Assembly (NCBI GenBank): GCA_002172675.1 | Contig: NETF01000172.1 | Span: 1 to 49,683 of the forward strand | Length of the DNA stretch: 49,683 bases | Reading direction: 5' to 3' | Source: an unicellular cyanobacterium SU3 | Lineage (GTDB): Bacteria > Cyanobacteriota > Cyanobacteriia > Cyanobacteriales > Microcystaceae | Shown here: piece by piece, positions 7,707 to 15,879 of the stretch | Position numbering within the stretch: position 1 is the first letter of the stretch | Layout of the letters: each line of letters starts with the position of its first letter | Translations under genes and position numbers: made by a program | The notes under the pieces: generated by a model | What the model was told of the DNA's origin: nothing | Seen by the model: only the letters and a program-made list of their open reading frames with translations | Database searches by the model: none

Positions 7707-8128
7707 TGACTGATTTTTCCCCAACCCCCGATCGCTCTGGGTTAGAACCAGAACTAGGGGGTGTTTTCCGAGATGCCCCCGATAGAAGTGGTTATGAGCC
7801 AGAATTAGGGGGCGAACTAAGACAAAAAGGAGTTTACGTCGACGAAGTGACCTGTATTGGTTGTAAACACTGCGCCCATGTCGCACCGAATACTTTTTAT
7901 ATTGAGTCAGATTATGGGCGATCGCGGGTCTACAATCAAGATGGTGATGAAGAAGATACGATTCAAGAAGCGATGGATACTTGTCCTGTCGATTGTATTC
8001 ACTGGGTTGATTATACAGAGTTAAAAGAACTCGAAGAGGTTCGTCAACATCAACAGGTTAAAGCCCTTGGTTTTCCTCAAGTTCATCGTAATCCTAAAAA
8101 AAAGAAAAAACCCCCTAAACATCATTGA
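7706..8128 (+). CDS. Bacterial-type [4Fe-4S] ferredoxin with duplicated N-terminal motif
   Basis: A 140-residue protein with one [4Fe-4S] site: Cys50, Cys53 and Cys56 in CIGCKHC and Cys93 in DTCPVDC. The acidic stretch YNQDGDEEDT lies between. Before the iron-sulfur domain, a 12-residue element occurs twice (PDRSGLEPELGG at 8-19, PDRSGYEPELGG at 25-36). The tail is very basic (KKKKKPPKHH). From memory this resembles the Synechocystis ferredoxin Sll0662 (Fed7), whose gene neighbours ycf35 (sll0661). It is the last gene of the operon, overlaps ycf35 by one base and ends before a large hairpin. Its redox partner is unknown. Confidence 0.88.
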   Translation: MTDFSPTPDRSGLEPELGGVFRDAPDRSGYEPELGGELRQKGVYVDEVTCIGCKHCAHVAPNTFYIESDYGRSRVYNQDGDEEDTIQEAMDTCPVDCIHWVDYTELKELEEVRQHQQVKALGFPQVHRNPKKKKKPPKHH

Positions 8129-8162
8129 TTATCGGTTGACAAATAATTTTAAATAATCTGTT

Positions 8163-8224
8163 AGGTGAGCAATTATGATTCACAGGTTTAGTTTATTATA
8201 AACTAATCATTGCTCACCTTTTAA
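8163..8224 (+). terminator. Large nested hairpin terminator after the ferredoxin operon
   Basis: AGGTGAGCAAT (8163-8173) pairs perfectly with ATTGCTCACCT (8209-8219). Inside, TTAGTTTA (8188-8195) pairs with TAAACTAA (8199-8206). A T-rich tract (CTTTTAATT) follows. The position 35 bp after the ferredoxin stop codon fits a terminator. The two-tier cruciform is larger than a normal intrinsic terminator. Confidence 0.65.
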
Positions 8225-8261
8225 TTATCTTAATTTTGTGAAAAAACAAATTAATAATTAA

Positions 8262-8532
8262 TCATACAATTTTACGATGGGGAATACCCAAGGAAATACC
8301 TATTTCGTCAAAGGCTTGTTTGACTCGTAGTCGGAATTCTCGACCAATTCCCCAATGTTCACTGGGTTTAGTTTTAATTAATTAATAGATGAATTACAAT
8401 CCCTTCATGAGATAGTTCATCTACCCCTAATACTTCCAAAAGATTAAGGTAATAACAATAAATCCAGACATTAAGCTCAGTATTTGCAAAATGAAAGATA
8501 TCCTCAGTAATAGTTGAGCAATATTTACTTTC
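8262..8532 (-). pseudogene. Decayed C-terminal remnant of an MscS-family channel gene
   Basis: The minus strand between the ferredoxin operon and the intact mscS gene still reads as the C-terminus of a small-conductance mechanosensitive channel. One frame gives TELNVWIYCYYLNLLEVLGV then DELSHEGIVIHLLIN and a TAA stop. A shifted frame continues HWGIGREFRLRVKQAFDEIG then ISLGIPHRK and ends at 8262. The REF..R.KQAFDE.GI...P signature is typical of MscS. A frameshift and a stop separate the two parts and no N-terminal half is visible, so the gene is dead. Most of the 640-bp space between functional genes is this remnant; I see nothing else coding in it. Confidence 0.75.
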
Positions 8533-8769
8533 TTATTTTCTTAGACTTTGTTTCTGTAATATGATCTTTTGTTGAGAATGAGATAAGCATGGATTAATCA
8601 ACAGAATTATGAGTAATTTTAGTCAGTGCATGATTAATCTTTGTTTTAAGGTTTTAATTTTCATAATAATTAAGTTTTTGACTAGTAGCTTTACAAGCAG
8701 AGATAATTGTAATCATGTCATTAAAATAAAGTATAATAAGCTCCAGCACTTAAAATAACAATTCAAATT

Positions 8770-9846
8770 GTGTTTGCCATAAATAATTTAATGATCGATT
8801 GGATTTTTCTCCCGATCGCATTAGCGATCTGCCTAGTCATCCTCGCTTCACCAAAATTATTCGGATTACTGCTAAGAATCAAAGAAATTGTTATTTCTCC
8901 AGCTACCCAAAAAGTTTATCAAATCATTGTTGAGCCAGATAAAGACTTATTACAGTCTATTGTTCTTTTATTAATCGCTGATATTATTTTATTACTGACA
9001 AAGTATTTTGTTCCAAAAGCGGCCTTAATTAATATAATTGAATTTCCTATAGGGATCTCAACGACATTTGTGATGATCTGGCTAGGTTATCGTTTTGTCG
9101 AGCGTTTTTTCAAAGTGTATGTTACTCAGATTACTCAAAGTGGTCGTAAGTTAAACGAAGATTTGATTATTGTTGCCCGTTGGATAAATTTTTTACTATT
9201 TTTGTTGATTATTATTACCGTTTTTTCTCAAACCCACGCAATTAATATATTTGGACTAATCGCTAGTGTAGGTGTTGGTGGGGTTGCCATTGCTTTTGCC
9301 GCACAAAAGACATTAGAACAATTATTAGGTGGGGTTGTGCTATATCTTGATCGTCCCTTTGTACTCAGTGACTATATTGGTTTGCCTGATGGAACTTTTG
9401 GAAAAGTTGAATCTATCGGATTACGTTCTACTAAAGTTCGGATTTCTGGAAGAGGAACTTTAATGGTTGTTCCTAATAATTATTTAGCAGGAATTAATAT
9501 TGAGAATTTTACCGGAGCCAGTAAATTAATTAGTATTATTAAAATGAATTTTTCTGAATCCTTAACAGTAGCTAAAAAATCTTTTATTAGCGAGTTAATT
9601 CTTAATTCTAGTCTTAATAGTGAAATTGATTCTCGGAATCTTACCATCAATTTTCAAAAAATTTTAAATAGAAAAGGCGATAAAATTACTCAAGCTCAAA
9701 TCAAATATTTTATTCCATTAGCTGGAGAATCTTCAAAAGAATTTCGTTTACAAATCATTAGCATTATTGGGGAGGACATTCGTCAAAAATTACTAGATCA
9801 CGAAATTGTTGATCATGTTTTGATCGATTCGCAAATTTCGATTTAG
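8770..9846 (+). CDS. MscS-family mechanosensitive ion channel
   Basis: The 358-residue protein has four or five membrane helices in its first half. The pore-helix signature ASVGVGGVAIAFAAQKTLEQ is followed by LLGGVVLYLDRPF and a beta domain containing GRGTLMVVPNNYLAG. The C-terminal alpha/beta cytoplasmic domain is present (about 255-358). Such channels open under membrane tension to release solutes during hypo-osmotic shock. The frame opens with GTG at 8770; an ATG seven codons later (8791) is an alternative, and neither has a clear Shine-Dalgarno. It is flanked on both sides by decayed MscS genes, so it may be the survivor of a local family. Confidence 0.9.
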   Translation: MFAINNLMIDWIFLPIALAICLVILASPKLFGLLLRIKEIVISPATQKVYQIIVEPDKDLLQSIVLLLIADIILLLTKYFVPKAALINIIEFPIGISTTFVMIWLGYRFVERFFKVYVTQITQSGRKLNEDLIIVARWINFLLFLLIIITVFSQTHAINIFGLIASVGVGGVAIAFAAQKTLEQLLGGVVLYLDRPFVLSDYIGLPDGTFGKVESIGLRSTKVRISGRGTLMVVPNNYLAGINIENFTGASKLISIIKMNFSESLTVAKKSFISELILNSSLNSEIDSRNLTINFQKILNRKGDKITQAQIKYFIPLAGESSKEFRLQIISIIGEDIRQKLLDHEIVDHVLIDSQISI

Positions 9847-9868
9847 AGATCATTATTATTGAACCTTT

Positions 9869-10676
9869 ATGAACTCATTGAATCAAATTTATCAATTATT
9901 TACTGATTCTAAATTTTTAAATTTTACCATTTTTTTAATATTAGTAATTTTTTCAATTTTAATTGGACAGTATATTACGAAAATTGTTAAACTTATTTTA
10001 TTTCTTTTTTTTCGTCGACAACGACAAGAAATTTATCACAATTTAATTAAGCCAAATAAACATCAAATCAATCGCTATGGTAGTTGGATCTTACTTTATG
10101 TATCTTGGTCTTGGTTAGAAGAGAAAGAACCCGTAATCATTTGGTTAGATTTTTTAATTGATCTAGGTTTTACGATTTTTATAATTTGGGCGATTGCTCG
10201 TATCTTTCGACAACTAACCAAAGTGTATGGGATTAAATTATTTGGAAAAGTTGGGGGAGAAACCACAGAAATTTTGCTTGCCATTGAAACAATTTTTAAT
10301 ATTGTAATTGGCTTAATTGCCTTCGGTGTTTTTGCTTATCAGCAGGGGATTCCATTAACGGGTTTGTTAGCCGGTGCTTCTTCTCAATGAGTATGAATAA
10401 TCTTTAGTTAAGCAAGTTGTTGCCAAATACATCAACTCGTTTTTTGGCATTGAACCAGATACATCAAATACGACTTTTTTGAATCATCCTGAGCGTCAGG
10501 TGAGTCGTGCTAGGATAGTATTCTTTATTCTGGGTTCTACTCAAAGCTCAATTGAATTACGCGCACGCATGGTGGAGATATCAGACAAACAATTATTCGA
10601 GGAACTAAAAGGTCATGGAATTCAATTTACCGCAAATGAACCTGTAATTTCTGTTGATTCTCCCGTCACTTTATAG
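9869..10676 (+). pseudogene. MscS-family channel gene with its pore/beta domain deleted
   Basis: The first 173 codons encode the N-terminal membrane part of a second MscS-like protein, up to GIPLTGLLAGASSQ, where the normal sequence would continue into the GxGGxAxAFAAQ pore helix. A TGA stop follows at once. Beyond it another stretch resumes in the C-terminal domain (VVAKYINSFFGIEPDTS, then HPERQVSRARIVFFILG and VISVDSPVTL) and ends at 10676. The pore helix and beta domain are missing, which implies an internal deletion with a frame shift. It lies 22 bp behind the intact channel gene in the same orientation, suggesting a former tandem pair. Confidence 0.75.
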
Positions 10677-10869
10677 TACGAAGCAGGAGTTAAGTGTACC
10701 CTTCCTTGAAATGGACAATGATAAAAAAGGCAATCGCTCTTCTACATACACTCATTCAATTCTTGAAAGATTGACTATTGATTGGTTAAATTTTAAAGAA
10801 ATTCAAGAAAATTGGCGAACGTTAACATCAAATGATTCTCTGGAAAAAAGTAATAATAGCTCTTAAACT

Positions 10870-11769
10870 ATGAATAATGGGTGGATTTATCGAGAACAAA
10901 TTAAGCCAAAAAATGCTGGATTAACAGTATTAGAATATTATACTCAAAACTATCATCATTCGAGTTCTCAGCAATGGTTAAAAAGAATTCTATCAGGTCA
11001 AGTTCTTCTTAATGATCAAATTGTTACCCCTGAGACTATTTTACAAACAGGACAATGGTTAAGTTATCATCGTCCCCCTTGGAAAGAACCAGACGTACCT
11101 TTATATTTTGATACTGTTTATGAAGATGATCATATATTAGTGATTAATAAACCTTCAGGTCTCCCCGTGTTACCAGGAGGAGGCTTTTTAGAACATACTT
11201 TATTATGGCAATTAAAAAAACAATATTCTAAAGATAAAGTCGTTCCCATTCATCGGTTAGGGAGAGGAACATCAGGATTAATGTTAATGGGAAAAACTGC
11301 GATCGCTCGTTCTCATTTAACTCAACAAATGCGAGAACATAAAATAAAAAAAGTGTATCGAACGTTAATCGGAGATAATAATCTTCCTGATAGTTTTATT
11401 ATTGAGCATCCTATTGGTAAAATTTCTGATCCTGTTTTAGGTTATATTTATGGAGCAAAAGCTGATGGAAAGTCTGCTTATAGTGAGTGTCGTATTATAG
11501 AAAGATATTCAACTAAAACACTGATAGAAGTTACTATATCAACCGGTCGCCCTCATCAAATTAGGATTCATTTAGCAACTATGGGTTATCCTTTACTGGG
11601 TGATCCTTTATATACGGTTGGGGGAATTCCTAAAACGGGTTTTAACGAGCAAAACGACACAATTAATGTTCCTGGAGATTGTGGTTATTTTCTCCATGCT
11701 TATCAACTTTCTTTTGTCCATCCGATCACTAATCAATCTTTAACCTTGACTTGTACAAGACAGTTTTGA
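10870..11769 (+). CDS. RluA-family pseudouridine synthase (catalytic Asp replaced by Gly)
   Basis: A 299-residue protein. An S4-like N-terminal region (about 20-70, QWLKRILSGQVLLN) precedes an RluA/RluD catalytic fold with INKPSGLPVLPG at 92-103, and STGRPHQIRIHLA and GYPLLGDPLY further on. Family members convert uridine to pseudouridine in rRNA or tRNA. The key motif normally reads HRLDxxTSG with a catalytic Asp; here it is HRLGRGTSG (128-136) with Gly131. I believe this variant occurs in some cyanobacterial and plastid relatives, so activity is uncertain rather than excluded. The gene follows the mscS pseudogenes and converges on plsY with a hairpin between. Confidence 0.85.
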   Translation: MNNGWIYREQIKPKNAGLTVLEYYTQNYHHSSSQQWLKRILSGQVLLNDQIVTPETILQTGQWLSYHRPPWKEPDVPLYFDTVYEDDHILVINKPSGLPVLPGGGFLEHTLLWQLKKQYSKDKVVPIHRLGRGTSGLMLMGKTAIARSHLTQQMREHKIKKVYRTLIGDNNLPDSFIIEHPIGKISDPVLGYIYGAKADGKSAYSECRIIERYSTKTLIEVTISTGRPHQIRIHLATMGYPLLGDPLYTVGGIPKTGFNEQNDTINVPGDCGYFLHAYQLSFVHPITNQSLTLTCTRQF

Positions 11770-11777
11770 AAAAGATT

Positions 11778-11812
11778 AGGAGGCAGTTAGATAAGGATCA
11801 TAACTACCTCCT
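11778..11812. terminator. Hairpin between convergent rluA-type gene and plsY
   Basis: AGGAGG-c-AGTTA (11778-11789) pairs with TAACT-a-CCTCCT (11801-11812), an 11-pair stem with one mismatch. No long T-run follows, but the placement between two convergent stops suggests a shared terminator. Confidence 0.5.
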
Positions 11813-11844
11813 GGTATTCGAGATGATATCAAGGTCAGAAATAA

Positions 11845-12492
11845 TCAACTTCCTTCTTGTTGTAATTTTTGTCCAAGTTTGGGTTCGGTTCCTTCTAAAA
11901 GACGAATAATATTAGCCCGATGACGGAAGGTAACATACACTCCGGCAATTACTCCAAATAAGCAATAGGGTAAAGGTTGATGTAACCCAATCATGAGAAT
12001 ATTAACTGCAAGGACTCCAGTAATCGAACTTAAAGAGACGATACGAGATACACTTAACATCCCTAGAAAGCTGCCTAACGTACCTAACGCCACAATGGGG
12101 TTAAGGACTAATAAGACACCTAAACTAGATGCCACCGATTTTCCACCGGTAAAGTTGAGAAAAATAGATTTACTGTGACCCAATACAGCAGCGATCGCTG
12201 CTAAAATGACTAACCAAGGTTTCCACTCCAGAGGGATTAGCTCGGTTGCTTGAAAGAAAAACCATAATTTAACGACAATGACAGACAACATAGCCTTAGC
12301 TAAATCTGCACCTAAGACAAAAATAGCTGCCCGTTTGCCAATGGTTCGTAAAATGTTAGTGGCACCGGTAGAACCAGAACCATGTTCACGGATATCAATA
12401 CCTTTGAGATGTAACCCAGTTAGGTATCCTGTGGGAATAGAACCCAGTAGATAGCCGATGAGAATCAGTAATGCGCTAATGAAAAAAGCCAT
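11845..12492 (-). CDS. plsY: Acyl-phosphate:glycerol-3-phosphate acyltransferase PlsY
   Basis: A 215-residue polytopic membrane protein. Conserved PlsY motifs are visible: GYLLGSIPTGYL and DIREHGSGSTGATNILRT near the N-terminus, a loop with GHSKSIFLNFTGGKSVAS, and a C-terminal TFRHRANIIRLLEGTE. PlsY moves the acyl group from acyl-phosphate to glycerol-3-phosphate, the first step of phospholipid synthesis, at the cytoplasmic membrane with PlsX as supplier. Length is normal. It lies downstream of DUF3086 on the same strand with a 41-bp gap, so co-transcription is likely. Confidence 0.95.
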   Translation of the reverse strand: MAFFISALLILIGYLLGSIPTGYLTGLHLKGIDIREHGSGSTGATNILRTIGKRAAIFVLGADLAKAMLSVIVVKLWFFFQATELIPLEWKPWLVILAAIAAVLGHSKSIFLNFTGGKSVASSLGVLLVLNPIVALGTLGSFLGMLSVSRIVSLSSITGVLAVNILMIGLHQPLPYCLFGVIAGVYVTFRHRANIIRLLEGTEPKLGQKLQQEGS

Positions 12493-12533
12493 AAGTCATA
12501 ATTAAAATTGAAGGTGGTCAAAGTTTTGGTGTT

Positions 12534-13709
12534 TTAATAGAGATAACTGCTCATTTGCTGTGGATCGGGGGCAAAAGCCAACCACAACGGAAATTGCAGC
12601 AAGGAGAGGCTTATTTGTTCTTCTGCTTCGTCAATGATGACCAGAGGCAGAAACTTGTCGTCTACTAATCTTTCTGCTTTTTGAACCAAAGCATCGGGGG
12701 ACTCAAATAATACGATTCCCCTTTCGGGTCCAAAATCACCGCGAGAAATCCCTAAGCAGTCTTGAAGTCCCCGTCGCCATTCTCCCAGTCTCTCTGGGGT
12801 ATTGGCTAAAATTAGAAAGCGAGTGCGATCGCCGTGGAGTTCATTGAGAACGGAAATCACCGCAGAAGCCACTAAAATATTTTGTAAGCGACTGCCCATC
12901 GATTTGATTGTACCCCTTCCCCCTTGAGAAAAGAACCATTTTTGTACTCTCTCTGCGTGTATGGGTTCAAAGGTTCGGCGTAATTGCCAAGGCGGTCCAT
13001 AGTAATCAGGATTTCGCCGATACTGCTCTAAAATCTGCTGAATTTTGCGAGTTTGTTCGGCAAATTCTTGAGGGGCAAATTGAACCGTTGACCCACTCAC
13101 TGAAGGGGGTGTTACTGGTTCTGGGGGTTGCTCCCAACTTTCTTGGCTAGGCAAGTCTAACTGTTCAGCCGCTGCAGCGAGATCCTGTAAACTTCCGACC
13201 AGATAATCTTTAAATCCCTGTACCCTAATGGCTAAGTCTTGGGAGATTCCGGCGAAGGTCGTTTTCATTTCTTCGCGAATCCTATCCCGACGACGTTCTA
13301 ATTGTTCAACAGATAATTCTAAGGTTTGTTTTTTTTGCTGAAGTTCTTGAAGTCCTTCTATTACCATCTTCTCTAACGTTTTTTCGACTGCTTCAGTTTT
13401 TTCTAACAGTTTTTGAGCTTTAGCGGTTTCTAAGGCATCAATTTCAGCAATTAGACCCTGTTTCTGTTGCTTTAGTTGCTCAACTTCTTGGTTGAGTTTT
13501 TTTATGGTCTTCTCTAGACCCATTACGTTATCTGGTTGATCACTAGCGGATAAATCCTTATCTGATGAATCAACCACTTGATTGTTTTCCCCCTGAGTCT
13601 CAGGAAGATTGAAAGGTTCTAACCCTTGTTTATCCTCAACAGAATTGTTCTCTTGAGGTCTATTCGGGGTAAGATTGGGATCAGAAGATTGGGGAACGTC
13701 TGAGGTCAT
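12534..13709 (-). CDS. DUF3086 family coiled-coil protein
   Basis: The 391-residue protein has an acidic, low-complexity N-terminus (1-60). A long coiled coil follows (about 60-150, rich in LE, KQ and EKT), then a conserved C-terminal domain (about 215-391) with PDYYGPPWQLRRTFEPIH and VQKWFFSQGGRGTIKSMGSR. That end defines the cyanobacterial DUF3086 family. Function unknown. It stands upstream of plsY on the minus strand and downstream of DUF3119, an arrangement I recall from other cyanobacteria. No signal peptide or membrane helix is seen. Confidence 0.85.
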   Translation of the reverse strand: MTSDVPQSSDPNLTPNRPQENNSVEDKQGLEPFNLPETQGENNQVVDSSDKDLSASDQPDNVMGLEKTIKKLNQEVEQLKQQKQGLIAEIDALETAKAQKLLEKTEAVEKTLEKMVIEGLQELQQKKQTLELSVEQLERRRDRIREEMKTTFAGISQDLAIRVQGFKDYLVGSLQDLAAAAEQLDLPSQESWEQPPEPVTPPSVSGSTVQFAPQEFAEQTRKIQQILEQYRRNPDYYGPPWQLRRTFEPIHAERVQKWFFSQGGRGTIKSMGSRLQNILVASAVISVLNELHGDRTRFLILANTPERLGEWRRGLQDCLGISRGDFGPERGIVLFESPDALVQKAERLVDDKFLPLVIIDEAEEQISLSLLQFPLWLAFAPDPQQMSSYLY

Positions 13710-13952
13710 GGATTTAGAATAAGGGACAGGGTTCGAGATTTTATATTCTGATTGAGTCTGATTATTCGGAGACTTAGAAGATAATATCTAAGAGATTGAT
13801 ATAATCTTTTTATGTACAAGCAATCTAAACATCAGATGTATAAATATTGTCTTTGCATACTCGTAATACACCTAATTTTTAGCTTTTGCCTGTTGCCTAT
13901 TTTTTCGACTCAAGAAAGTTAACTTACCAAAAGTTTATCGTTGAATCGGTGT

Positions 13953-14366
13953 TTATTTCAACCCATCTTTTTCTATTTTATCAAAATTACAGAATCTTTC
14001 CAAACATACGTTAAGGGTTTGGGGATCAAAGATAATCGGTAAAAAGTGGATACTATTAACTTCTTTAAAGTAAAATAATATAGGAATAGGATGCCAAAAT
14101 ATTTTCCAATTTTGCCATTCACTATATGGAAAACTACGAATACGCTGATCAGATCGATAAACGTCTAAAGCGGTTTGCGTAAACTGTAAGCGAATCGTAA
14201 CGGTTTGTAGTAGTAAAAACAAGCCAAATAATGCTATAGGAAGACTCGCCCAAGGTTGTATAAATAAAGTAGCGATCGCCATCAGGATCAAAATGATCGG
14301 GATATTATAGCTTGGGGCTAATTCTATGGTTTGCTGGTTGATATTGGGAGGAGTTACAGAAGTCAT
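13953..14366 (-). CDS. DUF3119 family membrane protein
   Basis: A 137-residue protein with two adjacent hydrophobic helices near the N-terminus (about 24-60: IPIILILMAIATLF and SLPIALFGLFLLLQ). A compact domain with a PH-like look follows, including RIRSFPYSEWQNWKIFW and HFLPIIFDPQTL. This matches DUF3119, conserved in cyanobacteria and plant plastids, function unknown. It lies 243 bp upstream of DUF3086 in the same direction and is divergent from the glycosyltransferase gene. Confidence 0.82.
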   Translation of the reverse strand: MTSVTPPNINQQTIELAPSYNIPIILILMAIATLFIQPWASLPIALFGLFLLLQTVTIRLQFTQTALDVYRSDQRIRSFPYSEWQNWKIFWHPIPILFYFKEVNSIHFLPIIFDPQTLNVCLERFCNFDKIEKDGLK

Positions 14367-14470
14367 AGAAAAGACAGGAATCGGTATTGAGCAGGATAAT
14401 TATGGGACAATGATAAAAGAGATAGATTATAGGCAAATTAGCTCCCAGGATAACATCTATCTCCTGATTT

Positions 14471-15565
14471 ATGGAACCGTTGTTGTCAAGTTTTTTTGAA
14501 CGTCCTATGCTTAAGTTGTTATTTTTGTCAACCCCTGTTGGACCATTAGGATCGGGAATTGGGGGAGGGGTTGAGTTAACCCTGGTTAACCTTGCTCAAG
14601 AATTGAGTCAACGGGGACATCAAGTAACGGTTGTCGGTCCAAAAGGATCAACGATTCCTAATGTTTCTTGTCAAGAAATTTCAGGAACCTGGCAAGAGAT
14701 GATCCAAAATAACCATCGAGATACCCCGATTATTTTGCCTGAAAATTCAGTTTTAGGTAATATGTGGGACTATGCTAGAACGGTTCAATCTGACTATGAT
14801 TTAATCGTTAATTTTGCCTTTGATTGGTTACCTTTTTATCTAACTCCTTTTTTTGATGCTCCTATTGCTCATTTTATCAGTATGGGGTCAATAACTGATG
14901 CGTTTGACGAGATTATGAACCGAGTTGCTATAAAATCCCCGAAAACCATCGGAGTTTATACTCATTCTCAAGCTGAGACGTTCCCTTTTAATGATATTTG
15001 TCGTGTCTTAGGTAGTGGGTTAAATTTATCTTTATATAATTATTGTGAGACTCCTGATCATTATTTAGCTTGGGTGGGAAGAATTGCTCCAGAAAAAGCG
15101 TTAGAAGATGCCATAGAAGCAGCAACAAGGGTTAATATTCCTTTGAAAATTTTTGGTAAGGTGACGGATGAAGAATACTGGCAAACTATTCGTCAAAATT
15201 ATCCCGATGCACCTTATCGATATGAAGGCTTTTTTAATACCGTAGAATTACAAGAACAATTGAGTCGATGTAAGGCATTATTAATGACACCGCGATGGGT
15301 AGAAGCGTTTGGTAATGTAGCCATTGAAGCGTTAGCTTGTGGGGTTCCTGTGATTGCTTATCAACGGGGTGGACCGGCTGAAATTGTACAGGATAAAAAA
15401 ACAGGATTTTTAGTTGAACCGGATAGTATTTCTGGGTTAGTTGATGCTATTCATCAGATTGATCAGATTGAAAGAAAACAGTGTCGTCAACAAGCAGCAG
15501 TTGAGTATTCTCTCAAAGCATTAGGCGATCGCTTTGAAACTTGGTTTTATGAATTAACTGCTTAA
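14471..15565 (+). CDS. GT4-family glycosyltransferase
   Basis: A 364-residue GT-B-fold enzyme. The N-terminal Rossmann domain opens with LKLLFLSTPVGPLGSGIGGG and includes the acceptor-side HFISMGS. The C-terminal nucleotide-sugar domain has LAWVGRIAPEKALEDAI and the retaining-enzyme E-x7-E motif EAFGNVAIE at 278-286, then GVPVIAYQRGGPAEIV. It transfers a sugar from an activated donor, but the substrate is not readable. An internal ATG at 14507 (codon 13) sits directly before the conserved domain and is a plausible true start; no Shine-Dalgarno decides. It stands alone, divergent from DUF3119. Confidence 0.85.
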   Translation: MEPLLSSFFERPMLKLLFLSTPVGPLGSGIGGGVELTLVNLAQELSQRGHQVTVVGPKGSTIPNVSCQEISGTWQEMIQNNHRDTPIILPENSVLGNMWDYARTVQSDYDLIVNFAFDWLPFYLTPFFDAPIAHFISMGSITDAFDEIMNRVAIKSPKTIGVYTHSQAETFPFNDICRVLGSGLNLSLYNYCETPDHYLAWVGRIAPEKALEDAIEAATRVNIPLKIFGKVTDEEYWQTIRQNYPDAPYRYEGFFNTVELQEQLSRCKALLMTPRWVEAFGNVAIEALACGVPVIAYQRGGPAEIVQDKKTGFLVEPDSISGLVDAIHQIDQIERKQCRQQAAVEYSLKALGDRFETWFYELTA

Positions 15566-15592
15566 ACTTTTAGAATTAGAGGAAAACTAATA

Positions 15593-15844
15593 ATGTCTAC
15601 AGTTAATCAATCTAGTAACCTTCAGAACAAAGAATCTCTTGAAAATTATTTAACCCTTAAGTATCCTATTACTCTTTAGGCTGACGACGAAGGTGGATAT
15701 ATTGCAGAAATCAAAGATTTACCTGGATGCTTAACCCAAGGTGAGACTTTAGAAGAAACGATTAATAATATCAATGAAGCCAGAGAACTTTGGATAGAAA
15801 CCGCTTACGAAACAGGTGATTATATTCCTCTTCCCAGTGATTAA
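15593..15844 (+). pseudogene. hicB: HicB-type antitoxin interrupted by one in-frame stop
   Basis: The frame from ATG 15593 encodes YLTLKYPITL, then TAG (15677-15679), then ADDEGGYIAEIKDLPGCLTQ and EETINNINEARELWIETAY to TAA. This is a full HicB-like domain (partial RNase H fold) of 84 codons with one nonsense codon where family members usually have Tyr or Gln. Everything else is preserved, so inactivation looks recent. No hicA is adjacent. It lies 28 bp after the glycosyltransferase stop and 35 bp before the HEPN gene, in the same direction. Confidence 0.8.
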
Positions 15845-15879
15845 ATTTATTTTTAAAAAAGATAACAATAATTTAGTGT

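Noticed and set aside
10479-10676. Separate 65-residue gene
   Set aside because: It is the C-terminal part of an MscS protein, and reading upstream in the same frame gives more of that domain. Merged with the pseudogene.
10654-10866. Plus-strand frame of 70 codons after the broken mscS
   Set aside because: It begins at a TTG inside the pseudogene, has no recognisable domain and may be a frameshifted tail of it. Not supported as a gene.
15677-15679. TAG in hicB as a recoded sense codon
   Set aside because: No sign of stop-codon reassignment or pyrrolysine machinery; other genes in the window end in TAG normally.
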